A DNA stretch of 64,000 bases from Xylophilus sp. GW821-FHT01B05 (GTDB taxonomy: Bacteria; Pseudomonadota; Gammaproteobacteria; Burkholderiales; Burkholderiaceae_C). Position numbers and translations under genes: made by a program. The first letter of the stretch is position 1. Each line of letters starts with the position of its first letter. The DNA is taken from positions 5,394,001 to 5,458,000 of the forward strand of contig CP152408.1 of assembly GCA_038961845.1 (NCBI GenBank), written 5' to 3'. Of the stretch, positions 16,768-24,327 are shown in pieces. Under the pieces are notes generated by a model, which did not search any database, was not told the origin of the DNA, and saw nothing but the letters and a program-made list of their open reading frames with translations.

Positions 16768-18977
16768 TGTTTGCCTGTATCGAGTTTGGAGCCTGGCTGC
16801 CGCAGAGCGCGTGGCCTGCGCACCATGGCGTACAGATTTTTGAAGAAGATGCCGAAGCCCTTGACCCCTATCCTCATCACACCGGCCAGGGCTCGCAGCG
16901 GCGTGTCGCGCTCGCCGTGGCCCCAACTGCTGGCCCACAGGTCGGCCCGGGCAAAGGTCATCTGGGTCAGCGCGGCCTGCTGCGGCAGGCTCATTTCCTG
17001 GAACTGCAGCCCCAGGTGCGCGCCGTTGCGAAACACGATCTCCGCCGGGAACGAGGCCTCGTCCTCGTTGCGGAACAGGGTCACGTGCAAGAGCTCGCCC
17101 TGCGGCAGTTCAAGGTCCGCGGGCACCAGCAGCCCCAAACCGGTCTGCGAGAAATCCTCGGTCTTGCAGACCACCGTGCGACCGCTGGCCAGGGTCAGTA
17201 CAGCGCGCAGCGAGGCATCCACGCGCGGCGCACGACGCACCTGTCGGCTCTCGCTGGCGACAGCAATGCTGGCGCCCAGAATGACGGCGTTGTAGATCGT
17301 CCAGACCAAGTTGATGGCCAGGGTTGACGCGGCCTCACCGCTGTGGCTGCTGAACTTCACCAGGCCGATTGCCAGACCGATCAGGTTCACGGCCATCAGG
17401 AGCAGGTAGGGCCGCGCAATGCCCCAGTCGAAGTAAGAGTGATCGATGAGACCGCCCTTGGCCGTGACATTGAACTTGCCCAGGCGCGGGTTGATGAAGG
17501 CCGTGAGCACCGGCCGCAGGATGTACCAGGCCAGCACCGACTCGTAGACCTCGTTCCAGAACGAGTGGCGGAAGCGCCCCTGCATGCGCGAATTGGTGAT
17601 GCTGGCGTGCATCAAATGCGGCAGCGCGAAGGCGGCGATCATCGCGGCCGTGGCCTGGTACACATGGGCACCGAACAACAGGTAGGCCAGCGGCGCGGTC
17701 ATGAAGATGATGCGCGGCAGGCCGTAGAAGAAGTGCAGCATCGCGTTCATGTAGCAGAGCCGCTGCCCCAGCCGCAGGCCAGGGCCGGTGAGCGGGTTGT
17801 CCAGGCGGCTGATCTGCGCCATGCCGCGCGCCCAGCGGATGCGCTGACCGATATGGCCCGACAGGCTCTCGGTGGCCAGGCCCGCAGCCTGCGGGATCGC
17901 CAGGTAGGCAGTGTTGTAGCCGTGCCGGTTGAGCTTGAGCGCGGTGTGTGCGTCTTCGGTCACGGTCTCTACCGCCACGCCGCCGATCTCCTCCAGCGGG
18001 GCGCGGCGGATCAGCGCGCAGGAGCCGCAGAAAAAGGTGGCGTTCCAGAGGTCGTTGCCGTCCTGCACCAGGCCGTAGAACAGCTCGCCCTCGTTGGGCA
18101 CGGCGCGGAAGGTGTCCAGGTTCTTCTCGAACGGGTCGGGCGAGAAGAAATAGTGCGGCGTCTGCAGCATGGCCAGCTTCGGGTCGCGCAGGAACCAGCC
18201 GACGCAGATCTGCATGAAGGAGCGCGCCGGGATGTGGTCGCAATCGAAGATCGCCACCAGCTCACTCGAGGTCTGCTTGAGCGCCGCATTGATGTTGCCG
18301 GCCTTGGCATGGCGGTTGTCGTCGCGCGTGAGATAGCCCACGCCGATCTCGGTGCAGAAGTCGCGGAACTCGGGGCGGCGCCCGTCATCGAGCAGGAAGA
18401 TATTCAGGCGGTCCGCCGGCCAGTCCAGGCCCATGGCCGCGAACACGGTCTGCTTCACCACTTCCAGCGGTTCGTTGTAGGTGGGGATCAGCACATCCAC
18501 CGCAGGCCAGCTGCTGCGGTCGGCCGGCATGGGCAAGGGCTTGCGCTCCAGCGGCCAGGCGGTCTGGAAGTAGCCCAGCAGCAGCACCGCCAACGCATAC
18601 AGCTCGGCCAGCACCAAGCCAGTGCCGAAGAAGTTGTCGAGCAGGCCTTCAAAGCCCAGGGTGTCTGTGAAGCGCCAGTAGATGTAGCGCATCGATGCCG
18701 TGATCGAGAAGACGATCATCGCCAGCGTGGGCAGCCGGCCCGGCACCTTGCGCAGCAGCAGCGCGGCGACAAAGCTCACCACCGCGAAGGCGACCTGGCC
18801 GCCGAGGTTCAGCGGCACGGTGAATACCAGGATGAACAGCCCCAGGCCCAGCAGCCCGGTGCTCCAGCGCAACGTGGCATGGCCCCATGCGGGATGGTTC
18901 ACGACACGCATGATGGCCGCGCGCAGGCGCGCGGCGACACCCTGCTTGTCGACCCGGAATTCGTCCTGGCTGGTCAT
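16764..18977 (-). CDS. bcsA: Cellulose synthase catalytic subunit BcsA
   Basis: 737 residues. N-terminal membrane helices lead to a GT2 domain with all key motifs: VDVLIPTYNEP, FLLDDGRR, IFDCDHIPA (DxD), TVTEDAHTA (TED) and QRIRWARGM (QxxRW). More membrane helices follow, then a C-terminal PilZ domain with RQVRR and DFSQTGLGL, the c-di-GMP-binding RxxxR and DxSxxG motifs. It polymerises UDP-glucose into beta-1,4-glucan and moves the chain across the inner membrane when c-di-GMP is bound. The start at 18977 overlaps the bcsQ stop (ATGA); the longer open frame upstream is out-of-frame bcsQ. Confidence 0.96.
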   Translation of the reverse strand: MTSQDEFRVDKQGVAARLRAAIMRVVNHPAWGHATLRWSTGLLGLGLFILVFTVPLNLGGQVAFAVVSFVAALLLRKVPGRLPTLAMIVFSITASMRYIYWRFTDTLGFEGLLDNFFGTGLVLAELYALAVLLLGYFQTAWPLERKPLPMPADRSSWPAVDVLIPTYNEPLEVVKQTVFAAMGLDWPADRLNIFLLDDGRRPEFRDFCTEIGVGYLTRDDNRHAKAGNINAALKQTSSELVAIFDCDHIPARSFMQICVGWFLRDPKLAMLQTPHYFFSPDPFEKNLDTFRAVPNEGELFYGLVQDGNDLWNATFFCGSCALIRRAPLEEIGGVAVETVTEDAHTALKLNRHGYNTAYLAIPQAAGLATESLSGHIGQRIRWARGMAQISRLDNPLTGPGLRLGQRLCYMNAMLHFFYGLPRIIFMTAPLAYLLFGAHVYQATAAMIAAFALPHLMHASITNSRMQGRFRHSFWNEVYESVLAWYILRPVLTAFINPRLGKFNVTAKGGLIDHSYFDWGIARPYLLLMAVNLIGLAIGLVKFSSHSGEAASTLAINLVWTIYNAVILGASIAVASESRQVRRAPRVDASLRAVLTLASGRTVVCKTEDFSQTGLGLLVPADLELPQGELLHVTLFRNEDEASFPAEIVFRNGAHLGLQFQEMSLPQQAALTQMTFARADLWASSWGHGERDTPLRALAGVMRIGVKGFGIFFKNLYAMVRRPRALRQPGSKLDTGKQ

Positions 18978-19750
18978 GCGTGGGCCTGCGGCGCAGCCTC
19001 GAGTTGGCGCGCCAGTGCGGTGGCAGCGGCGATGAAGTCGTGGCTGGCCAGGCTGTCGTGCGCGTAGTCGAGCACGCTCTGGTCGTAGGCCAGCGCCTCG
19101 CACACCGCCTGATCGCGATGGATGCAAGCCAACAGCCTGCTGCCCAGCCGCTGGCGCAGCACCTGGGCCACATCGGCCGAGAGCTGGCGCGTGCTGTCGA
19201 CCTGGTTGAGCAGGTAGCACTGGCCAAGAAAGCCGGGGCGCGTGCCGGCATAGCGGCGCACCAGCTTGTCCATCAGCGGCAAGGCGGCATAGGAGGCTGC
19301 GTCCGGCAACGTGACGACGAGCACCAGGTCGGCGGCGGCCAGCGCCTGCCGCATGTAGATGGAGGGGCCGGGCGGCGTGTCCAGCAGCACCACGACCTCC
19401 TCGGGCAAGCCGAGTTGCTGCAGGTGGCGCATCAACCACTGCGGATCGGTCTCCAGCCGCTGCTCGAAGGCCTCGCGCTCATCCTCGGTGAGCTGGCCGT
19501 AGGGCAGCACCACAATGCCGGGTGGGCCGGCTGTGCAGCCCGACAGCCAGGGCGCGCCCTTCAAGGTGGCGCGGGCACTGCCGCCCGGATCGCGCGGATC
19601 CAGGCCCAGGTGCAGGCGCAGCGCGTTCTGCGGATCGAGGTCTGCCGCCAGCACCATGCGGCCAGCCTTGGCCAGGGCCACGGCCAAGCTGGCGGTCACG
19701 GTGGTTTTGCCGACGCCGCCCTTGGCGGAGGCTACCGCGACGATCTTCAT
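18974..19750 (-). CDS. bcsQ: Cellulose biosynthesis MinD/ParA-like ATPase BcsQ
   Basis: 258 residues. Deviant Walker A KGGVGKTT at residues 10-17, switch region LAADLDPQNALRLHLGL, and Walker B-like VVVLLDTPPGPS. BcsQ-type (YhjQ/WssA-like) ATPases place or activate the cellulose synthase complex at the cell pole. It overlaps bcsP upstream and bcsA downstream by ATGA junctions. Confidence 0.92.
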   Translation of the reverse strand: MKIVAVASAKGGVGKTTVTASLAVALAKAGRMVLAADLDPQNALRLHLGLDPRDPGGSARATLKGAPWLSGCTAGPPGIVVLPYGQLTEDEREAFEQRLETDPQWLMRHLQQLGLPEEVVVLLDTPPGPSIYMRQALAAADLVLVVTLPDAASYAALPLMDKLVRRYAGTRPGFLGQCYLLNQVDSTRQLSADVAQVLRQRLGSRLLACIHRDQAVCEALAYDQSVLDYAHDSLASHDFIAAATALARQLEAAPQAHA

Positions 19751-20127
19751 GAACTCAAGAGCTTGCGCAGCAGCGAGAGCTCATCTCCAGATGCCGGCGC
19801 GGGCTCCGGCGGCCGGGGCCGCGACAGGCGTGCGAAAACCTGTTGCAAAGGCTCCTGCCGCATGTCTTGCGGCGCGGCAGCAGGTGCAGGGGCCGCGCGC
19901 AGCGGCGCGGCAGGCCGGTTGGCGAACAGGGCTGCAGCGCCCGCCGGGGCTGCGGGCGGGGTTTCGGCCACCGGTGCGGGCGGCTCGCTGCTCGCGGCAT
20001 CCAGCGCCGACAGCAGCGGCCAGCGCCCGTGCGACTGCTGGGCCTGGTTCTCGCGGGCTATTTCCTGGTACTGGGACGCTTTGCCGCCGAACTGTTTGAA
20101 CAGGTTGACGATATCGTTCTGGCTCAT
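19747..20127 (-). CDS. bcsP: BcsR/BcsP-family cellulose biosynthesis protein
   Basis: 126 residues. The N-terminus (SQNDIVNLFKQFGGKASQYQ and, further on, GRWPLLSALD) carries the motif shared with BcsR; the rest is proline/alanine-rich, as in betaproteobacterial BcsP. The C-terminal ELSLLRKLLSS could be a short amphipathic helix. BcsR in enterobacteria binds BcsQ and stabilises the synthase; the same is inferred here because the next gene is bcsQ. Both junctions are ATGA overlaps. Confidence 0.8.
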   Translation of the reverse strand: MSQNDIVNLFKQFGGKASQYQEIARENQAQQSHGRWPLLSALDAASSEPPAPVAETPPAAPAGAAALFANRPAAPLRAAPAPAAAPQDMRQEPLQQVFARLSRPRPPEPAPASGDELSLLRKLLSS

Positions 20128-20594
20128 GATGTTGCGTGCGAAGCTGCGGCAAGGTGAAACTCGATCCCGCCCGCCGCGTCGAAGCCGCCGGCTTGCCGCA
20201 CATGGAGGTCGCCTGCGCCTGCCTGGCGGAACCACTCCTGGTAGACACCTTCCAGAAAGGCGGGGGACCAGCGCTCGGCGCCAGCGCCAAAGGCCGCCAG
20301 CAGCGGGCTGCAGTGGTGGCGCACGCGCAGGTGGTCAGCGGTTTCCTCCAGCACCACCCAGCCCCAGTCCAGGCCGATCCAGACCCGGCCCATGGCCAGT
20401 TGCAGGTCCCACAATGTGTCGCAAGAACCCAACACAGAGCCCTGTGCAAAGCGGCTGCCGGCGCGCCGCATCAGCACGGCAAGGTCTGCCTCGGAATGCT
20501 GCGCACCCAGTTCGACGGCGAACGCCTGAATAAAGCCCCGCCACTGCCGCGCGCACTGCAGGCTGCTCAGGTATTCAAGATTCGCGTTATCCAC
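20124..20594 (-). CDS. bcsD: Cellulose synthase subunit D (BcsD)
   Basis: 156 residues. The start YLSSLQCARQWRGFIQAFA and the middle GRVWIGLDWGWVVLEET match BcsD, an octameric periplasmic ring protein in Komagataeibacter that organises parallel glucan chains. The first codon is GTG, with AAGG about nine bases upstream. It is the first gene of the operon and overlaps bcsP by ATGA. BcsD next to an acetylation module is an uncommon mixture of operon types. Confidence 0.85.
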   Translation of the reverse strand: MDNANLEYLSSLQCARQWRGFIQAFAVELGAQHSEADLAVLMRRAGSRFAQGSVLGSCDTLWDLQLAMGRVWIGLDWGWVVLEETADHLRVRHHCSPLLAAFGAGAERWSPAFLEGVYQEWFRQAGAGDLHVRQAGGFDAAGGIEFHLAAASHATS

Positions 20595-21104
20595 GGTAGG
20601 GCCTTTTTGCTCGAACGGTCACAGATTGCCCCGAGCTTTTACAAGTTGTGTCTCTATTAGACGTTCGCCTGCACTCGACTGGCAAGCAATAGCCCGGCTG
20701 GGAAACAAACCTACGTGCTGGCCAATGCCAGCCACCGTTAGTGGGCGATGCACGCACGCCACGGATCTTCCCGGGAAGCGCCAGCGCCTGTCTGCCGCCG
20801 AAAAGGCTTGTTTACCTTTCCCCTGCCAGGCTGCCGGATAAAAAAGGCTGGCGCCCTCGGGATGCGGCTTTTTGCTCGTTCTCTGGAGCTGCCCGCGAGC
20901 GTGTTCAGGGCAGCTTCATCTGCGCCGGCGCTGCAGCGCAATAGCCCACCGCCGCGCCGAGGTGATCCTTGTAGTGTGCGCGTATCAGCGGAGCAAGGGG
21001 GCTTTGACCTTGTCGTGCAGCGGGCACCGCAGTCGCAGGCATGCGGGAAGTTGCTGACCCCGCACCAACCGGTCAACGCTTGCTGGTGCTTTCCTGAAAG
21101 CGCG
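20595..21104. other. Long non-coding leader region of the cellulose operon
   Basis: 510 bp between bcsD and the next minus-strand gene. Base composition is less GC-rich near bcsD (20600-20700). A perfect six-base hairpin (GCTGGC-CAAT-GCCAGC) lies at 20717-20732, and a GCCAG...CTGGC pair brackets an A/T-run near 20826-20853. Short open frames on both strands lack ribosome sites and family signals. The operon promoter should be here; I could not assign it. I looked for a GEMM-type c-di-GMP riboswitch and did not find its conserved blocks. Confidence 0.5.
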
Positions 21105-21431
21105 CTATTGCGCCCGGCAGCGCGCGCGCGTGCCCGGCACCAGGCCTTCGAGCAGCGCCTCGCGGCCGTCGGCGCCCAGGCCGGTTTCCACGCGCACCTG
21201 TGGATTGCTGTAGACCGCCTGGTTCGGGCCCATGCCGCCGGCATCGCGCAGCAGCAGCTCGGTGCCGCGGAAGCCCTGCAAGCTGACGCTTTCACCCGCG
21301 AGCAGCGTGAAGTTCACGCCGTTGTCGCAGCGGTAGGCCGTGCCGCGCGCGAACGGGCCGCTCTGTGCGCAGCCTGCGAGCAATGCCAGCAGGCCCAGCG
21401 CCGGCAGCGTGCATGTCCAGATCCGGTTCAT
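21105..21431 (-). CDS. Small lipoprotein, weakly lysozyme-inhibitor (MliC)-like
   Basis: 108 residues. Lipoprotein signal MNRIWTCTLPALGLLALLAGC with lipobox LAGC. The mature part contains YRCDNGVNFTL and a C-terminal Cys in TRARCRAQ, a spacing that loosely recalls the two-cysteine MliC/PliC lysozyme inhibitors, but the SGxxY hallmark is absent, so I leave the function open. It follows mltA by 30 bp on the same strand, consistent with a role at the cell wall. Confidence 0.65.
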   Translation of the reverse strand: MNRIWTCTLPALGLLALLAGCAQSGPFARGTAYRCDNGVNFTLLAGESVSLQGFRGTELLLRDAGGMGPNQAVYSNPQVRVETGLGADGREALLEGLVPGTRARCRAQ

Positions 21432-21461
21432 GGGTGCATCCTGTTGAAGTGAAGGGGACAG

Positions 21462-22619
21462 CTACTTGGGCCAGAGCACCCAGAGCCGCAGGTTTTGCTT
21501 GAGGCGCCCGGCGACCTCGCCCGCATCCGCGCCCCAGCCGGTGAAATAGTCGGCCCGCACCGCGCCGACGATGGCGCTGCCGGTGTCCTGCGCCAGCACC
21601 AGCTTTTGCAAACTGCGCTGCGGCCCGGGCGAGACGATCCAGACCGGCGTGCCGTAGGGAATGCTCTGCCGGTCCACGGCGATCGAGCGGCCCGGCGTCA
21701 GCTCGACGCCCTGCGCGCCGCGCGGCCCGAAGCTCGCGTCCACGCCCTCCAGCGGCTCTTCCTTGAAGAACACGTAGCGCGGGTTGGCCCACATCAATTC
21801 GTTCAGGCGCTGCGGGTTCTGCGCCAGCCAGGCGCGGATGCCGGGCCAGGTAGCGTCGCGCGTCTGGCCGGTGGACAGCAGCCAGCTGCCGATGCTGCGG
21901 TAGGGCTGGTCGTTGGTGCCGGCATAGGCCAGGCGCACGGTGCGCTGGGTGCCATCGGGCTCGGCCACGCGCAGCCGGCCCGAACCCTGGATGTGCAGCA
22001 CCATGGCCTCGACCGGGTCGGCGATCCAGGCGATCTCGCGGCCGGCCAGCGCGGCGCGCGCGTCGGGCTGGGTTTCGATCTGCTGGCGCGTGAACCAGGG
22101 CTTGCGCGCGGCCAGCCCGGCGGGTGCGCTGTAAAGCGGCACGGTGAACTGCGCCGTGGGCAGGCGGCTGGCCGGGATCACCGGCTCGTAGTAGGCGGTC
22201 AGCAGGCCGTCGGGGTTGCCGCTGCTGGACTCCACGCGGTAGGGCTGCAGCCGCGCCACCATCCAGGCGCGCTGTTCTTCAGGCGTGGCGATGGAGAGCT
22301 GGCGGATGTCGCCGCACAGCGCGGCAAAGGCCGGCGCCGGGCGCTCGCAGCTCTTGATCCAGGCGTTCCAGGCCTCGAACAGTGCATCGTCCTGGAAACC
22401 CGGCAGTTCTTCCCAGGCCGCCGGCACCCAGCGGCTTTGCACCTGCGGCAGCGTGCCGGTCGGCCAGGGCAGAGGCCGCGCGGCGGCGGGTGCGGCAGGG
22501 GCGGGCGGACGCGGCGCCGGGGCCGGCGCCTCCTCCAGGGGGACGGGCCGGGTCGCGCAGGCAGCGAGCATTCCTACAATCGCCAGGGTTGTCGCCACCC
22601 GCAGGAGTCTTTTTGTCAT
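21462..22619 (-). CDS. mltA: Membrane-bound lytic murein transglycosylase A
   Basis: 385 residues from the ATG at 22619, which opens a lipoprotein signal (MTKRLLRVATTLAIVGMLAAC); an earlier in-frame start would push the lipobox too far from the N-terminus. MltA/3D-domain signatures: LTAYYEPVIPASR, AWIADPVEAMVLHIQGSGRL, NPRYVFFKEEP, and KLVLAQDTGSAIVGAVRADY with the catalytic Asp. The enzyme cleaves peptidoglycan to 1,6-anhydromuropeptides at the outer membrane. Its start codon overlaps a small divergent gene: both ATGs lie within one CATG. Confidence 0.92.
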   Translation of the reverse strand: MTKRLLRVATTLAIVGMLAACATRPVPLEEAPAPAPRPPAPAAPAAARPLPWPTGTLPQVQSRWVPAAWEELPGFQDDALFEAWNAWIKSCERPAPAFAALCGDIRQLSIATPEEQRAWMVARLQPYRVESSSGNPDGLLTAYYEPVIPASRLPTAQFTVPLYSAPAGLAARKPWFTRQQIETQPDARAALAGREIAWIADPVEAMVLHIQGSGRLRVAEPDGTQRTVRLAYAGTNDQPYRSIGSWLLSTGQTRDATWPGIRAWLAQNPQRLNELMWANPRYVFFKEEPLEGVDASFGPRGAQGVELTPGRSIAVDRQSIPYGTPVWIVSPGPQRSLQKLVLAQDTGSAIVGAVRADYFTGWGADAGEVAGRLKQNLRLWVLWPK

Positions 22620-22734
22620 GGGCCTGATTTTGCTCGAAGCCTTGCTGGCGCTGGCCGTGCTCGTGTTCATCGTCTGGTGGACCATGTTCTCGGGCCGCCA
22701 GGACGACCCGCCCGAGGATCCGCCGCAAAAGTAG
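22618..22734 (+). CDS. 38-residue single-pass membrane protein, divergent from mltA
   Basis: The frame encodes MGLILLEALLALAVLVFIVW, then WTMFSGRQ and a short acidic, proline-rich tail ending in PPQK. One membrane helix is followed by a charged tail. AGGAG at 22603-22607 lies ten bases before the ATG. I recall similar short proteins with a VFIVWWTMFSGR core in other Comamonadaceae, which is why I call it; function is unknown. Its ATG shares CATG with the mltA start on the other strand. Confidence 0.6.
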   Translation: MGLILLEALLALAVLVFIVWWTMFSGRQDDPPEDPPQK

Positions 22735-22784
22735 ACACGCTCCTGCGCGCACGTCCGTCAAGACCTTGCCGGCACTGCTTATAT

Positions 22785-22843
22785 GAATGAAATATGCCAT
22801 TTGCCCAGGTGCAGCCTGGGCTTATAGCTATCTATTTGATAGT
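22785..22843 (-). repeat. Dispersed repeat family A, copy A2
   Basis: Read on the minus strand: CTATCAAATAGATAGCTATA, then AGCCCAGG ... CCTGGGC and an ATTT run. It has a perfect GCCCAGG/CCTGGGC inverted pair with a five-base loop. It lies in the 274-bp gap between the small membrane gene and the OmpA-like gene. Confidence 0.75.
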
Positions 22844-23008
22844 TATGACGTTTCACCTCAAGGACCTAAACCTTGAAGGAATGGCTCTTACATGGCGATA
22901 CCGCCGGCCCCGGCGGGCGACTTCCATAATGAATCGGTGACAAGCAACACGGGCATCCCGCCCGTGCGTGCGCGTTGCCGTATTTCATCCAATGCAAAGG
23001 AGCACGCC

Positions 23009-23662
23009 ATGCGAAAGATCCTCTTCGGAACCGTTCTTACCGCTGTCTTCGTGGCCGGCTGCGCGGACATGAACATGAGCGACACCCAACGCCGCACCGC
23101 CATGGGTGCCGGCGCCGGCGCGCTGGGCGGCGCAGTGCTGGGCTCGGCGCTGGGCGGCAGCGCAGGTACGGGCGCAGTGGTGGGCGCAGGCGTGGGCGCG
23201 CTGGGCACCTATATCTGGTCGCAGCGCATGGAGCGCCAGAAGCAGGAAATGCAGGCCGCCACACAGGGCACCGGTGTGGCGGTCTCGCAGACCACAGACA
23301 ACCAGCTCAAGCTCGACATCCCGAGCGATATTTCGTTCGACACCGGGCGGGCCAACGTGAAGTCTGACTTTGCCCCGATCCTGGACCGCTTCGCCAGCGG
23401 GCTGCAGAACAATCCCGGCGCAACGGTGCGCATCATCGGCCATACCGACAGCACCGGCAGCGACGCCGTCAACAACCCCTTGTCGGTGGACCGTGCGGCC
23501 GCCACCCGGGACTACCTGGTGATGCGCGGCCTGGACAGCCGCCGCTTCACGATTGAAGGCCACGGCTCGCACCAGCCGATCGCCAGCAACGATTCGGTGC
23601 AGGGCCGGGCGCAGAACCGCCGCGTGGAAATCTTTGTGGGTGAGTCGCAGCCGCGCGGCTGA
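23009..23662 (+). CDS. OmpA-family peptidoglycan-binding lipoprotein with glycine zipper
   Basis: 217 residues from the ATG at 23009, which has an AAAGGAG ribosome site. Lipoprotein signal MRKILFGTVLTAVFVAGC (lipobox VAGC), then a glycine-zipper segment (GAGAGALGGAVLGSALGG) and a C-terminal OmpA domain with the diaminopimelate-binding pattern GHTDSTGSDAVNNPLSVDRA and GRAQNRRVEIFV. Resembles YiaD-type lipoproteins that tether the outer membrane to peptidoglycan. It converges on the response regulator gene with only 9 bp between stops. Confidence 0.9.
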   Translation: MRKILFGTVLTAVFVAGCADMNMSDTQRRTAMGAGAGALGGAVLGSALGGSAGTGAVVGAGVGALGTYIWSQRMERQKQEMQAATQGTGVAVSQTTDNQLKLDIPSDISFDTGRANVKSDFAPILDRFASGLQNNPGATVRIIGHTDSTGSDAVNNPLSVDRAAATRDYLVMRGLDSRRFTIEGHGSHQPIASNDSVQGRAQNRRVEIFVGESQPRG

Positions 23663-23671
23663 CCCGCCGGC

Positions 23672-24316
23672 CTACTCCGCGGTGCGCAGCAGGTTGGCCA
23701 GCTCGACCGCGGAGCGCACGTCCATCTTGTCGAACACGCGCGCACGGTGCACTTCCACCGTGCGCACGCTGATGTCGAGCTGGTCGGCAATCAGCTTGTT
23801 CGGCAGGCCCTCGACCACCAGGCGCATGACGTCGCGCTCGCGGTCGGTCAGGTCGGTGATGCGCGCATGGACTTCCTTGGCGGCGCGGCGCTGCGCCAGC
23901 ACTTCGGCGGAGCGGCGCAGCGCCTGCTCGACCCGGTCCACCAGCGCGTTGTCGGAGAACGGCTTTTCGCAGAAGTCGAAGGCACCGCGCTTGACGGCGT
24001 CAACCGCGGTTGGCACGTCGGCGTGGCCGGTAAGGAAGATCACCGGCATGGCCGCGTGCAGGCCGCGCGCCACCAGCGTGTCGAACAGCGCCAGCCCGCT
24101 CATGCCGGGCATGCGCACGTCCAGCAGCAGGCAGCAGGGCTGCGCTGGCGGCGCCGCGCCTGCGCCCTCCTGGGACTGCAGCATCTGCTCGAAGGCCAGC
24201 GCATTGGCGTAGGTCTCGCTCAGCAGCCGGCGCGAGCGCAGCAGCCAGGCCAGGCCGTCGCGCACGCCAGCGTCATCGTCCACTACAAACACGATTGCGT
24301 CGAGGCCAGGCTCCAT
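23672..24316 (-). CDS. FixJ/NarL-type response regulator
   Basis: 214 residues. Receiver domain with acidic pocket VVDDDAG, phosphoacceptor Asp in LLLDVRMPGMSG, Thr in FLTGHAD and Lys in CEKPFSDNAL; C-terminal LuxR-type helix-turn-helix (LTDRERDVMRLVVEGLPNKL, VRTVEVHRARVFDK). It follows the histidine kinase gene by 11 bp, so the pair is a two-component system of FixL/FixJ or TtrS/TtrR style. The signal and regulon cannot be read from sequence. Confidence 0.92.
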   Translation of the reverse strand: MEPGLDAIVFVVDDDAGVRDGLAWLLRSRRLLSETYANALAFEQMLQSQEGAGAAPPAQPCCLLLDVRMPGMSGLALFDTLVARGLHAAMPVIFLTGHADVPTAVDAVKRGAFDFCEKPFSDNALVDRVEQALRRSAEVLAQRRAAKEVHARITDLTDRERDVMRLVVEGLPNKLIADQLDISVRTVEVHRARVFDKMDVRSAVELANLLRTAE

Positions 24317-24327
24317 CTGTGATCAGT

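Noticed and set aside
18978..19439. N-terminal extension of BcsA by about 154 residues
   Set aside because: Out-of-frame reading of bcsQ; the ATGA junction at 18974-18977 gives the natural start.
20595..20860. Possible c-di-GMP (GEMM) riboswitch before bcsD
   Set aside because: The conserved GEMM blocks are not present on either strand; only generic hairpins.
20738..21295. Open frames in the cellulose leader region, both strands
   Set aside because: No ribosome site, no family signal, composition unlike neighbouring genes.
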